Source: Plectrocnemia conspersa (Eukaryota > Arthropoda > Insecta > Trichoptera > Polycentropodidae). Taken from it: a stretch of DNA of 64,000 nt. Positions within the stretch are counted from its first letter, which is position 1, and the number at the start of each line of letters is the position of its first letter. Positions 47,737 through 58,300 of the stretch are shown piece by piece. The stretch lies in assembly GCA_009617715.1 (NCBI GenBank), contig VTFK01000366.1, forward strand, positions 124,001 through 188,000, given 5' to 3'. Below the pieces are notes generated by a model. The model worked only from the letters and a program-made list of their open reading frames with translations, made no database searches and was not told the origin of the DNA. The position numbers and the translations under genes are program-made.

Positions 47737-48291
47737 GATTTATTATTAAAGCGTTTTGTTTTTATGGTAAATGATTGGTTAAATTCTGACTTGATGAAGT
47801 TTTTTTAAACATTTGGCTGCCAGAATATAATATATCAGCTCTTGTTACTTTGTCTGAAATTAATTAATTAAAATAATTGTCAGTACTGTAAGATTCAACT
47901 TTTTACAAACAGATTTATTGCACTTACCGGGTCGACTTTCGATGGCAGCGAAAAAAAACAAAAATGTCATTAAAACATTTATAAGGCGGTCGGAAAAGAA
48001 TAGTGCCAAACCCGACCGCGCGCTTATTGGCCGTAAAGATCATCCTTACAAATTGGTCTTAACATCTAATTGGCTAATATTTTTATTATTATATAATACA
48101 TTGATATTTTGATTCTATTTCTTAAAAGGTTAACTGAACTATAGAATAATTGTATAATTTGAGAAACTATTTGAGAAACATTCTTTTAAAACGTACATGT
48201 AGCATTAACCAGGTTGACTTTTTATGTAAAATTTTATTTTAAAAATTAATTAATAATATGTTTACTTACTTGCCAGTTGTTCTTCGTCCAT
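46175..48291 (-). CDS. TpnC: Troponin C (single-site, flight-muscle-like type)
   Basis: Troponin C is the calcium sensor of the thin-filament troponin complex in striated muscle. Coding exons on the minus strand are 48291-48270, 46813-46670, 46594-46478, 46409-46278 and 46203-46175, all joined in phase 1 with GT/AG borders. They give 147 residues, from MDEEQLAMLRRAF to FMEMMTGD. An acceptor (TTTTATTGTAG) ends just 5' of the ATG, so an upstream non-coding exon is expected, for six exons in total. EF loops lie at residues 17-28, 53-64, 92-103 and 128-139. Position 12 is Lys in loop I, Ser in loop II and Ser in loop III. Only loop IV ([12 protein letters not shown]) is canonical. Insect troponin Cs are usually about 150-155 residues, so the length is normal to slightly short. 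Loss of loop II with loop IV kept matches the insect isoform class tied to stretch activation. Another muscle isoform remains possible. Confidence 0.95.
47655..47735. repeat. (TA)n microsatellite, about 40 units
   Basis: A nearly pure TA dinucleotide run inside troponin C intron 1. It is probably length-variable between individuals. Confidence 0.95.
47928..47970 (-). CDS. Candidate alternative first exon of troponin C
   Basis: Within troponin C intron 1, an ATG at 47970 on the minus strand opens [14 protein letters not shown] and ends at a strong donor, CCG|GTAAGT, in phase 1. That is the phase required by the next exon at 46813. The surrounding 47930-48070 is GC-richer than the rest of the intron. 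A TATAAA word sits just upstream (47983-47978). If that TATA is used, transcription would start near 47950, inside this block, and the ATG would be left out. The peptide is unlike the usual acidic start, so this may instead be a non-coding alternative first exon or coincidence. Confidence 0.3.
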
Positions 48292-48830
48292 TTTTACCTA
48301 CAATAAAACAGAAAAAATATGTTAAACATTCATTGGGTCAATCGCAAAACTCAGTCACGCAAGTTCGATCATAAAACTGTATTTTTCACGCACGGAATAA
48401 TTCATATTGACATTTCAATTAATTAAATACCGTGTTTTACGTTCTCCCCCTCCCGCTCAATGACAACTTTATAGTTCACGGTCGTTACTTAAACTTTTAC
48501 GAGCAACGAGCCGAAAATCGTGCCAACTGTCGAACATGATCTAAAATGAGATTTCAATCATAGTATCCCTTTTTGAGACAAAAATAGGATAAGGTCTCGA
48601 ATAAGATAATTTTTGCTTGCTCTCATCCCGCATTAGCATAAACAGCAGATATTATGTTCAAAACGTTTTGGAAACTGTCCTCCATCTCTGTGATGTGGCA
48701 CTGCGCCAATATTCTCCCAGGGTTGCTACCCAGAGACAGGGAGAATGGTATCTATATGTAAATAAGGATTTTTCCATATCGGATAAAGCGAAGGCCTTAT
48801 CGGGATGGAACTCAGATTAGGCACGTCCTT
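48292..48830 (-). promoter_or_regulatory. Upstream region of troponin C
   Basis: Upstream of the ATG exon lie an acceptor (ending at 48298) and balanced sequence at 48340-48540 and 48610-48830. A TATAAAG word near 48474-48468 on the minus strand, followed by a possible donor GAAC|GTAAAA near 48436, could mark the promoter and a non-coding first exon. No full MEF2-site consensus was found by eye. The 67-codon plus frame at 48617-48820 is not recognised. Confidence 0.35.
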
Positions 48831-49285
48831 GTAGCACAATAGATTTTTATAAGATTTCATATGTACGGGAGATTATCCTTTTCGATCCCTTGTATTTCAT
48901 TAGAGGGACCGGGCAAATAAGAATTAACTATATATTTTTTATTATGAAATAATGTGGGAGAAATACCAAGTTTTCTTTGTTATATGCGGAATCTAGTATT
49001 AATAGGAAAACTTTAGTCAATTAATGACAAAGAAGTTACAGTTCCTATATATCAGATAATATAAAGCATGTTCACTTATTATTATGTGTAACATATTGAG
49101 CTAACTTTTCCAATTACAAAATTTGTTAAACTATAAAAAGTATTTTAATATATCAAAATCAATCAATAAAAGTATATAATCATCATTACAAAAATCACAT
49201 ATAAAAACATCCAAGGGCAATTTTTTACATAAGTGTTTATAATGGTATCATTTGAAGGCATAATTAAAAACAATATAACTAATCT

Positions 49286-49319
49286 ATTTGTGTCACATTA
49301 AATATAATGTGACACAAAT
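49286..49319. repeat. Perfect 15-bp hairpin, 4-base loop
   Basis: ATTTGTGTCACATTA at 49286-49300, loop AATA, and the exact inverse at 49305-49319. The word GTGTCA recurs at 49321 as ATTGTGTCAT, so the site is surrounded by related words. Confidence 0.85.
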
Positions 49320-50200
49320 TGTGTCATATGATGACATTGAAAAATATTGATCACAAATTTTCTAGAATCAGGCAATAATTATATAAAGGCAGACGTTAAC
49401 CATACAATAATAAAAACAACATTAATAATAAGTCAATCCATAAATTAGGCAACTTTAATATTAATTTAATAATTCGTTATAAAAAAATCTGACTATTTTA
49501 TTTACATTTATAGCATTTTTACTCATAGTCTACAATATTGTAGCTTCAAAAACGTATCAATAGAAATTGAAAAACCGTAAAATTTATTGTGATATTAGAA
49601 CGTCTTCTTAATCATCTAGAAAATAATTTACTGCGATTGCTTATTTTTTTGTATTATATTAAATTTTATTAACCATCGTTTGAATATGATAAAACAAGTT
49701 TTAAAGTTTAGTTTTTTATCATAAGTATTATTATTACAAGTATACTTAAACAGTGACAGTAAAATTAAATTAAATATATCATTGTGCTTATTAAGCTTTT
49801 TGAGCTTTATGTTTTTATTTAATTAAATTTACATGGTATCATACCATATTTTTCTGAAGAGTCGTACAAACTAAACACATTTTGAATTTTCCAGCACATC
49901 ATAGTACTTGTGAATTCGGTTTTCTTATAATGATAAGGGTTATTAAAATACGCCAAACAAAAACCAATGCTTTAATAATTGAAATATGTATTTAATAAGT
50001 CAATCACAATTAAAAAAAAATATTTTTATTAAAAAAAATATTGTTCTAGATAGGAAATCTAGCGCTGCTCTGTCGGTAAACCTCGTCACTAAAAATATTT
50101 CCCTGATTACATTACAACACAAATTAATCGTATATGCTAGAAACGCGATTTTTCTATCATGTTATATGCCTTGTTGTTAGCATCGCATGTTTATCATTTA
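49320..50200. other. AT-rich DNA
   Basis: No supportable gene, repeat partner or hairpin besides the preceding one. Confidence 0.5.
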
Positions 50201-50490
50201 TATTACCCTAAATCGATTAGTGTACTGACCGCCCGTGTGCTAGATAACGTCGACGTATAAAATTTGATGACTGCAGTGGTAATATTCGATTTGGATCGAT
50301 AAACAGCGGTTAACCAGTTGGCTGTCATACGAGTCCGACTTTCTCCATGGTTGGCTTATTTCAGCTTTGAAATCGCGCTAACTCGACGCGACATGTCGAA
50401 AACATCTAATGAGATATTTGACACGGGGGCGATATTTTCTTGTTAGCAGTTGGCAGCACTGCTAGCGTTGACGCTTCGATGTCGCTAGCA
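50200..50490. promoter_or_regulatory. Balanced island, possible enhancer
   Basis: A compact block with many CpG words and no stop-free frame of note. GCTAGC words occur near 50461 and 50484. It may be regulatory. The nearest gene visible is troponin C, about 2 kb to the left, whose 5' side faces this block. Confidence 0.3.
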
Positions 50491-53090
50491 TTAAAAATGC
50501 TTTGATGATTGAATTAAACCATGTTTATCAAGAATAACTATCTCAAGATAAACATATTTAAATTAGACTGTGGTTGCTTGAAAAAAATTTTTGTCAATAA
50601 AAATGCCATGTAATTGTATACATACTAATATTAAGTTGCTTCATATTTGGTGGCTGATTTTTAATCAATCGAAAATGTATTGTGATAGGAACATGATAGT
50701 ATGCTTTCAAACAGTATTTCAATGTGTCAAAAGCTTTATCTATATGTTCGCAAGCAAAATCCAATGTGTCAATTTTTTGCAAAATGGCGACAAGTCTAAA
50801 AACTCAAACACACTCAGTAGGTTTAAATTTTACCGAAAAGATCGCAACACATAAAACTTTTATAAGGTTAAACTTCATCTAAATAAAATATAAAAAAAAT
50901 AGTTTTTTGCTTCAAAACAAGCGATGTATCAGTTCGATCGGACCCCATACTAGCCATTTTGAGACTTTCGGAAGAGGTAACGCTCTTAACTGCTTGGTTT
51001 CGAAGATAAATATTTAAAAATATTAGTTTTTAGTATCGTATATAATTAACGAGCAGCCCCTATACATTCTGTATGAAAAAAATATATAATTTTTTTTTAC
51101 AAAATGGCGGTTAATGTGAAAATTAAAAGTGTCATAATTATTTTTTTTTAATTAAAAGTAGTGCAGTAAAATAGTAGGAAAATTAATGTGTTTTTGAGTG
51201 ATTTTTTCGGAAGTCAAATTGCTCATTATTATTTTTTTAGCATCGATTCTTTTAAACAGATAATGATTCTTTTTTTTTAAATAGTTTACTATAAGAAGGT
51301 AATAAACTGATGGGATGATAACTAGTCGATTTTTTTTATTATATGAATTTTAACGATTTTCCAAATGGTTAGGAAATACCAAAAAGATAGGCAGGTGCTA
51401 AAAATATTTGTTAAGTAATAAATGTAAATTCTAGGTACGTGTTATTTAATTTGTTTTCAATTTTTCAAAATTTTCATGACTTAATGATTAAATATCTTAA
51501 TGAAAACGTTTTAACAGATTCTTAAGCATCAAAATTTAATGATGATGTGAATCAGTTGCAAACTAATTTTCAAAGCTACGACTTTTCCTATCATACAAAA
51601 ATATATCTTAAATGTACGTATATGCAAAATAAATCACATTTAAAATCATTATATTTTTACTCTTTAAATGTTCTGACATAAAAATGAAAATGAACCTATA
51701 ATATAAACAGCAGTAAAATTTGCTAAATATTATAAAAAAATAATATTAAATTCTAAAACATCAAGTGGTGAAAAAATATTTTATTACCTAATATTACTAC
51801 TAATAAACTGTAATTTTGTAAAAAAAATTGAACATGGAACAGCAACAAAATAATCAACAATCAATAACTTCATAGTAAAATTCATCATGGTAATTCTTGC
51901 TTGTTGATTTCTGCATTAGAATTTTTTTCTTAATTTAGACAAGAATATATTTTGTCAGTTTTATAGTCAGGGCTTTTCCAGCACCAGTCAATGAATTTTT
52001 CCACATTTTTACTTAATTCAATAAACTAAAAGTTTATATATGTTTTTAAATCTTATCGGTACTGCATGGCTTAAATTGATCAAAAACAATATTCATTAAG
52101 TTCAACTTAAATTATAAATTCAAGTCTTAAAAATATTTTTGATCAAAGAAATGAAAAAAAATCAGGACTGTTGATACCATCCATTCCGGAATATAAGAAA
52201 CACACCCAGAACATCTGACTATCTGGATTTCGCACAGTCGCATGGAAACATTTTTCGCCGAATTTTTTTTCTCCTTAACGACGGACATAGTTCAGTATAT
52301 CTGACCCGTATTTATATATTTTAATTTCATCAGAGAGTGTTGCTCTTATTCAATCTAAAAACATTTTAGTTTTTGTGTCATTTTGCCTATGTTATGCGTG
52401 TGGGACACATTTCTTTTGTGAATGACAGTTTTTTTTTCTAGAAACATCTACTACTTTAAGTGACATATAAGGATTGTCCATATTTATAATTTGTCTTTTT
52501 AACAACCAAATCAACACAAATTTAATACATAATTATATCGAATTTACTAAATTGTGAACGTTTTGGTATTATAATTTTTATAAATATTTTGTCAAAAATC
52601 TAAAGGTAAATTGGATTAGCATTAAAAACAATAAATACATAGTTTTAATGGGTCATTTGAGGTTCTGAAAAATCCATCAAAAAATTGTAATGATTTTTGC
52701 ACAACACTGACTACTAAATATTATGTAGTAGTACTATAAAATCACTATATATTCATTTATAGAATGCACTTATATTTTTTATATTTATGTTTTTCAATAA
52801 AATAATAATATAAAAATAGATTTCGTTAAGATACTAAAATGTACTAAAAAAAAAAAATCCTAATACCATCCTCTTTTAAGACATTAAAGACCGTAGACTA
52901 ATGATCATTCAAGCTATATACACTCATTATATTTCACGATTCTAAAATGTACCGAGAAGGAAAATAAAAAATTTAATTCATACCTCTTTGAAGACATTAA
53001 AGACTGTACAGCTTAATATATTTTTGAGCAAGTAAATACCAAGTGTACTTTAATTTGCCAATTTGTTTTTTTTTTTTCTGTATATGTGAA
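50490..53090. other. AT-rich DNA, nothing assigned
   Basis: Two overlapping frames at 50591-50854 (plus) and 50594-50782 (minus) lie in AT-rich sequence and show no domain. Small balanced spots near 50925-50995 and 52160-52300 could not be assigned. Confidence 0.45.
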
Positions 53091-53094
53091 CATA

Positions 53095-53540
53095 GCAACC
53101 GTACAGTTTTTCACTTCAGCCTGTCGCCACTTTAGAGCAGCGCCGGCTGATCTTTATTATTGCCATTATGTCGTATTTCATGAAATATGCAAAACCCAAG
53201 GGGCGTTTAATCTCCACAACACGGACCTGGACGCTTGCCAGAGCACCTGAATCAGGATTCAGGAACGCATGCTAATTTCCCAGCTTGTGTACATTTCACT
53301 TATCGCTCATATCGATTATAAATATAAACTATCAAGTTTATTTAACTAAAAATAAGTTAAACGTCATATTATAGCAGATATAATTACTTATTGTAGCGTA
53401 TAAACGAAAATATGTCTCGAGGGTAAAACATAAATAAGGTCTAGCGTGACCTTAATTATGCTTCGCCCTCGAGAGATGTAATGAAAAGGTACCTCACCGA
53501 ATCGGTAGACAATGGAATTCCTGATTGGGGTATATATGAC
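53095..53540. promoter_or_regulatory. Balanced island, possible regulatory block
   Basis: The stretch is GC-richer than its flanks and contains CTGAATC/GATTCAG around a 2-base centre (53248-53263), plus CTCGAGGG and its inverse CCCTCGAG near 53418 and 53466. No frame or splice borders support an exon. Confidence 0.3.
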
Positions 53541-54139
53541 ACAATCTAGACGTAAATTTAATATTATTTAGATTAAATATATAGAAATGTTAGTAAACCA
53601 TAAGCTAGCAATTTGCTTTTTATTTAATTGTAAATATATATAATTATACAGAATGATTTTTTAGGTATACATTGTGTCATGTCAAAAATGATTTATTCTG
53701 CCAAAATTTGAGAATATGTTTATGTCCCCTTAGATTCCAATTATAATATAATATTAGTATCATAGCCATTAAAATATCAACTAGTACGTAAAAATAGTAT
53801 ATAATGATCCTTTTTTTAATCATAGGAAATTTTGTTCGTATCACATAAGTCAATGTCAAATTTATTAATTTAATCCTAAATATTTATAAATTGCTTTAAA
53901 ACATTTCTGTATTATATAATAAAAAAATACAGCATCTTCTCATATTTTTTATAAAAAGAAACAATGGCTTTGATTTACGAGGAAGACTGAAAACTTTTGA
54001 ATGCCCAAATTATGCCTAATAATTTACATAAATATTAAAATTTAAGAGAGTTATGTTATATTTATTATGATATGATTTTATAAAAATCAGTTATTGCAAA
54101 CAATAAATTAAAACTTGCAAATACCAAAACTATGCCTTG

Positions 54140-56200
54140 TTATTAAATAACTGTGAAATTTCTCACTAATTGTTTCAATATAAAGGTATATTTTTACTAA
54201 TAAATTAATAAAACAAATAACAGTTTTATTTAACATAATAAACTACACTTTAAAATTCATAAATTAAAATTTTGTAGAATGGTAATCAAAAATTAGTATA
54301 TTTTTATAAAGCTTTCTAATTTTACTATATATTTTTTTTACAAATCAATTTATGATATAAAGAATAGTTTCGATTAACAAAAAAATACAATAGACAACTT
54401 AAGTATTTTTTATATTACAAATCAGGTTTAAAAGAATTGTAAAATTTCACATAAAGCGTTTCAATTTTGTAATATATATTTTACAAATCAGTTAATTAAA
54501 AGAATATAAGCTTCATTTAAAATATAAGTTTTAAAGATTGGTTCTGAAGAATTGTGAATCTTGTAACTAAGCTTTATAATATTATGGTATATTTTTTTAC
54601 ATAACAAGTTGTAAATAATACAAATAATAGATACTTAAAATTAACTGTATTAAAACTTATTTAAAAATTGTAAAAAAAATTATAAGGCTTTACAGTTTAT
54701 TAATACATTTTTAATAATTAAAGGAAAGAGGAAATCTTTAGTTTACATAAAAAACAAAGAGTGCTAATTATATAAAAAGTTTTAATGAGTTGTGTTTAAG
54801 AATTGTAAAATTTTTCATTTAGCGTTTCAATATAATATTTTTTGAGCAAATACAATATTCATTATTTATATGAAAAATTAGAGAATTTTAAAACTGTCTT
54901 TCTAATGTATTCTGTTTTTTTTTACAAATCAGTTAATGAAAGCAAAATCTTGGATTTACAGAAAAAACGAATCAAAAAAAGTTTTAAATATTTAATAATG
55001 ATTGTAGTTTCGAAGAATTGTGATTTTTCTTACTTAGTTTTTTAATTTTGTGCTATACTTTTTTATTATATTTAATTATTTTATCAAAGAATAATAGATT
55101 TAATCAAAAAAATAAATTATATTATTTATCCTCCCTTAGGTATTCAAGTTTTAAAGAGATGTTCTTAAATTTTGTTATATATTTTTAGAAATTATCAAAT
55201 GTAACGAATAATATATTTGTAAAAGCTTTTCAGAAAAAATATTAGTTTCTAATTTTAATAAATGATTTAAACAAACCATTAAATAAAATAAATAATAGCA
55301 TTGCTTAATAAAGAAATATTTTTTTTATAATATATATTTGTTTGATAAAATAAATTATAACTTGTAAATACATAATTTATGATTATTATTTTTATATAAA
55401 CACCCAAGTTTTAAAGAGAAAAAATCATCACTAAGTTTTTCAATATTGCATTATATTTTTACATATAGCTTTAGGTGAAAATTAATCAAATTTTTTCATA
55501 CCATAATTATTCCTTTATTATCTTTATAAATTATTGAGTCTTAAAAGTTAAATTGAAAAATGGTGAATATTTCTGAATTATATAAATAATCATTAAAAGT
55601 GTGGTATAGAATTGTAAATTTTCTAATTTTGTGGTTTATTTTATTTACAATTCAGTTATTAAAACAAGTACTTTGATTAACAACAAAACTAAAACTTTTA
55701 AACACATAAATTACAACGTATTATTTATATAAATAAGCAAGATTTTAAGTGTTGTATTATATCAACAAAAACTTCTAAATAAAAAAATTACTATTAAAAA
55801 CTGATTTTCAAAAAAACTGTATTTTAAATATAATAGTTGAAGAAAAAGCTTTAGGTATAGCTGTTTGTGAATCCAAGTATTTAAAATTAATTTAAGTCTG
55901 AAAACCATTTATTTTGGTATAGAAAAAATTTAATCCTTACACTATTTATATTTTATATATATTTTAACTACTGTATTTTCAGTGTAAAGCTTAAAGCTGC
56001 TTTTTTGTAATATCAATACTAAGCGTTTTAATATAATGCTATATTTTTTTACAAATTAAATATTGAAAAAATAAAAGCTTTGTTTAACAGATAAAGATCT
56101 AAATATTTTTAATGACTTATTATTTACACATATAGTTTTAAGAAAGTTTTGCTGAATAATTGTGAAGTTTTTATATTCATTAAAAAGCTTAAAATATAAT
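54140..56200 (+). repeat. Decayed tandem array D
   Basis: A unit with GAATTGTGAAATTTCTCAC, then TAAGCGTTTCAATATTGT, then TATATTTTTTTACAAATCAG, recurs about nine times (near 54150, 54432, 54548, 54799, 55012, 55420, 55605, 56005 and 56155). Some copies keep all three blocks in order. Spacing is about 115-400 bases. Copies are strongly diverged. The 67-codon plus frame at 54842-55045 is part of the array. Confidence 0.55.
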
Positions 56201-56329
56201 TAATTGTTTATTTTATTATGCAATAAATAAATTTATATAAGACTAACAGTCTAATTGCACTGATTTTTTATTTAGAAATAGCATAGTTTCAACATTATTT
56301 TAATATATTTTATGTCTAAATATTTTTGA

Positions 56330-57320
56330 GAGACGCCCAAATGTTTAATGTCAACGGATCATATTTTTATATCGTCTGCGATTACTTTTTTCCCACTTAG
56401 TGGCCTAATAAAATGGTTGATGGCAAAACACAGACGTGGGTGTTATATCAGGTGTTATATTAATTCTGAAAAATATATTTTTCTTTACATATTTATATAC
56501 TGAACCATGACTTTCGACACACCCTAATAAACCTGGACCGCATTCGATGTGGTGTGCGCCAATATTGATTCGGAATTAATTAAGTGGAGGGTCTGTTTGG
56601 AGTGTTTATAAATTTCTACAATACCAACGCTGCTCGTTGATGAGTCCCAGTATTAAATTCAATAATACAGCCACGAATTCGAAGGGTGGAATTAGTGTTA
56701 TATAACTAAAACAATACAAAATCTCTTAAACATTAGGTCGATCCATAAATTCATGCATATACAATTAAAATCTGTCGCAAACCTATTTACAATGGATGGA
56801 TATACTTTAATGGTAAGCTTTGAAATATGGCGTTTAATTATGTACGAGAATTGGAATGTTACTGAATCGCTTTAAAGTGTATCTCAATTCGAGCTGTTGA
56901 AATATCAACATAAACTCAATTGATAACGCCCGCCTACAAAATTAAACTTAATGAATATTGATACTCGGAGCTTTCGCAACAAAAGTTAGTTAATTTTTCA
57001 TTCAAACCCTTCCAAACAAAACCATTAATCTGCAATACAAATTTAAAAGCTTCTCCAAAACTAGAACGTGATTGTGCAAAACTTGTTTATTTTTAATGGT
57101 TTCATCCTGACGACCGGGAATTCCGCAATTCACAAATGGTGAACATCTGTTCCGGACAATTTAGAACATTTTAATGTATAGAATAGATAGAGATCCAGCG
57201 CTTTCCAAAGTGGGTAATTAGACGCGCGTAAGATGACTCGCCTCGGTCTCGAAAGGAAATTTGCATCAGCTTAGTACGTGCTTAAATTTAAAGCTGAAAT
57301 GTAGGTTATTACAACATTGT
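56330..57320. promoter_or_regulatory. Long balanced island with homeodomain/POU-like sites
   Basis: About 1 kb of more balanced sequence without any coding frame. It holds a perfect octamer ATTTGCAT at 57259-57266 and a GTAATTAG homeodomain-type word at about 57212. This combination suits an enhancer. The target is unknown. Confidence 0.35.
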
Positions 57321-58300
57321 TACATACAAACATATGGCAGAATAATTTAAGGCTTTCTTGTTAACTGTCAATCACTAAAATTCAATACAAAACTAAGAAT
57401 CAAACATATAATGAATATATAGGGTGAATCTACAGATATTTTTAGAGCAATGTGCAATTTAAAATTAACTGCAGAATTAATACAGATTGTTAAAGAATGT
57501 TTTACTCAAACCGAATAACTAATTTAAAAATTATTAAAGTGTGTAACTTTTTTTAAATTTAATCCATAGATGTAATAAATTATGTACAGTTAGTTTTCCA
57601 TGGGGTTAAATACTATACCATTTGAAAAGTAAATAAAATTCTATACCATATCACAAACTACTCTAAAAACTGTGGTTTTTAATATGTTAAATCATTTCTA
57701 AGTACTTATATAAAAAATAACATTTTTAATTTATTAAACACAGCTTATTAAATAAAAACATTTTGTAAAACTAAATAAATGTATTGTCAAAATAACATAG
57801 AACTAAGAATTCAATATAAAAATATGAGACCTTGTATTAAAACAAACTATATTATACAATTTTTAGCTTCTCTTTTTGTAGCTGTAACAGTATTTATTAG
57901 GATTATTGCTATTATCAGTCAGTTTTTTGAGCCACAGTGTGATTAAAATGAGCTTGGAAGTACATAAGAAAAAAAAGCATAACTAAAAATTCAAAAAGTT
58001 TTTAATAACCAATTTTGTCACAACGATAATGAGTGGTCCCGACAATTTATATATATAATAGAAATAAAAAAAAAATTAAATTACGAAAAATATGTAAGGC
58101 TTAAAATCGAATAGAAAGTAAATTGCATAAGACATTTTTTTATCATTAAATAGTAATCTAAGCTAATAACTAAATTTTTGATTGAAATAATAAAATATTT
58201 TTTTAGTACAAAATGCTTTGTACAAATTCAAAATATCTTCAAATACCAAACTTTAGTGACAAGATTTAAAACTAATGTATTAATTAAATTTATAAATCTA
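57320..58300. other. AT-rich DNA
   Basis: No gene or repeat with a partner was recognised. Confidence 0.5.

Noticed and set aside
47581..47808. 75-codon frame over the TA run
   Set aside because: It is an Ile-Tyr repeat read from the (TA)n microsatellite.
48617..48820. 67-codon plus frame upstream of troponin C
   Set aside because: Balanced composition but no domain in any frame and no splice borders. Left as unassigned upstream sequence.
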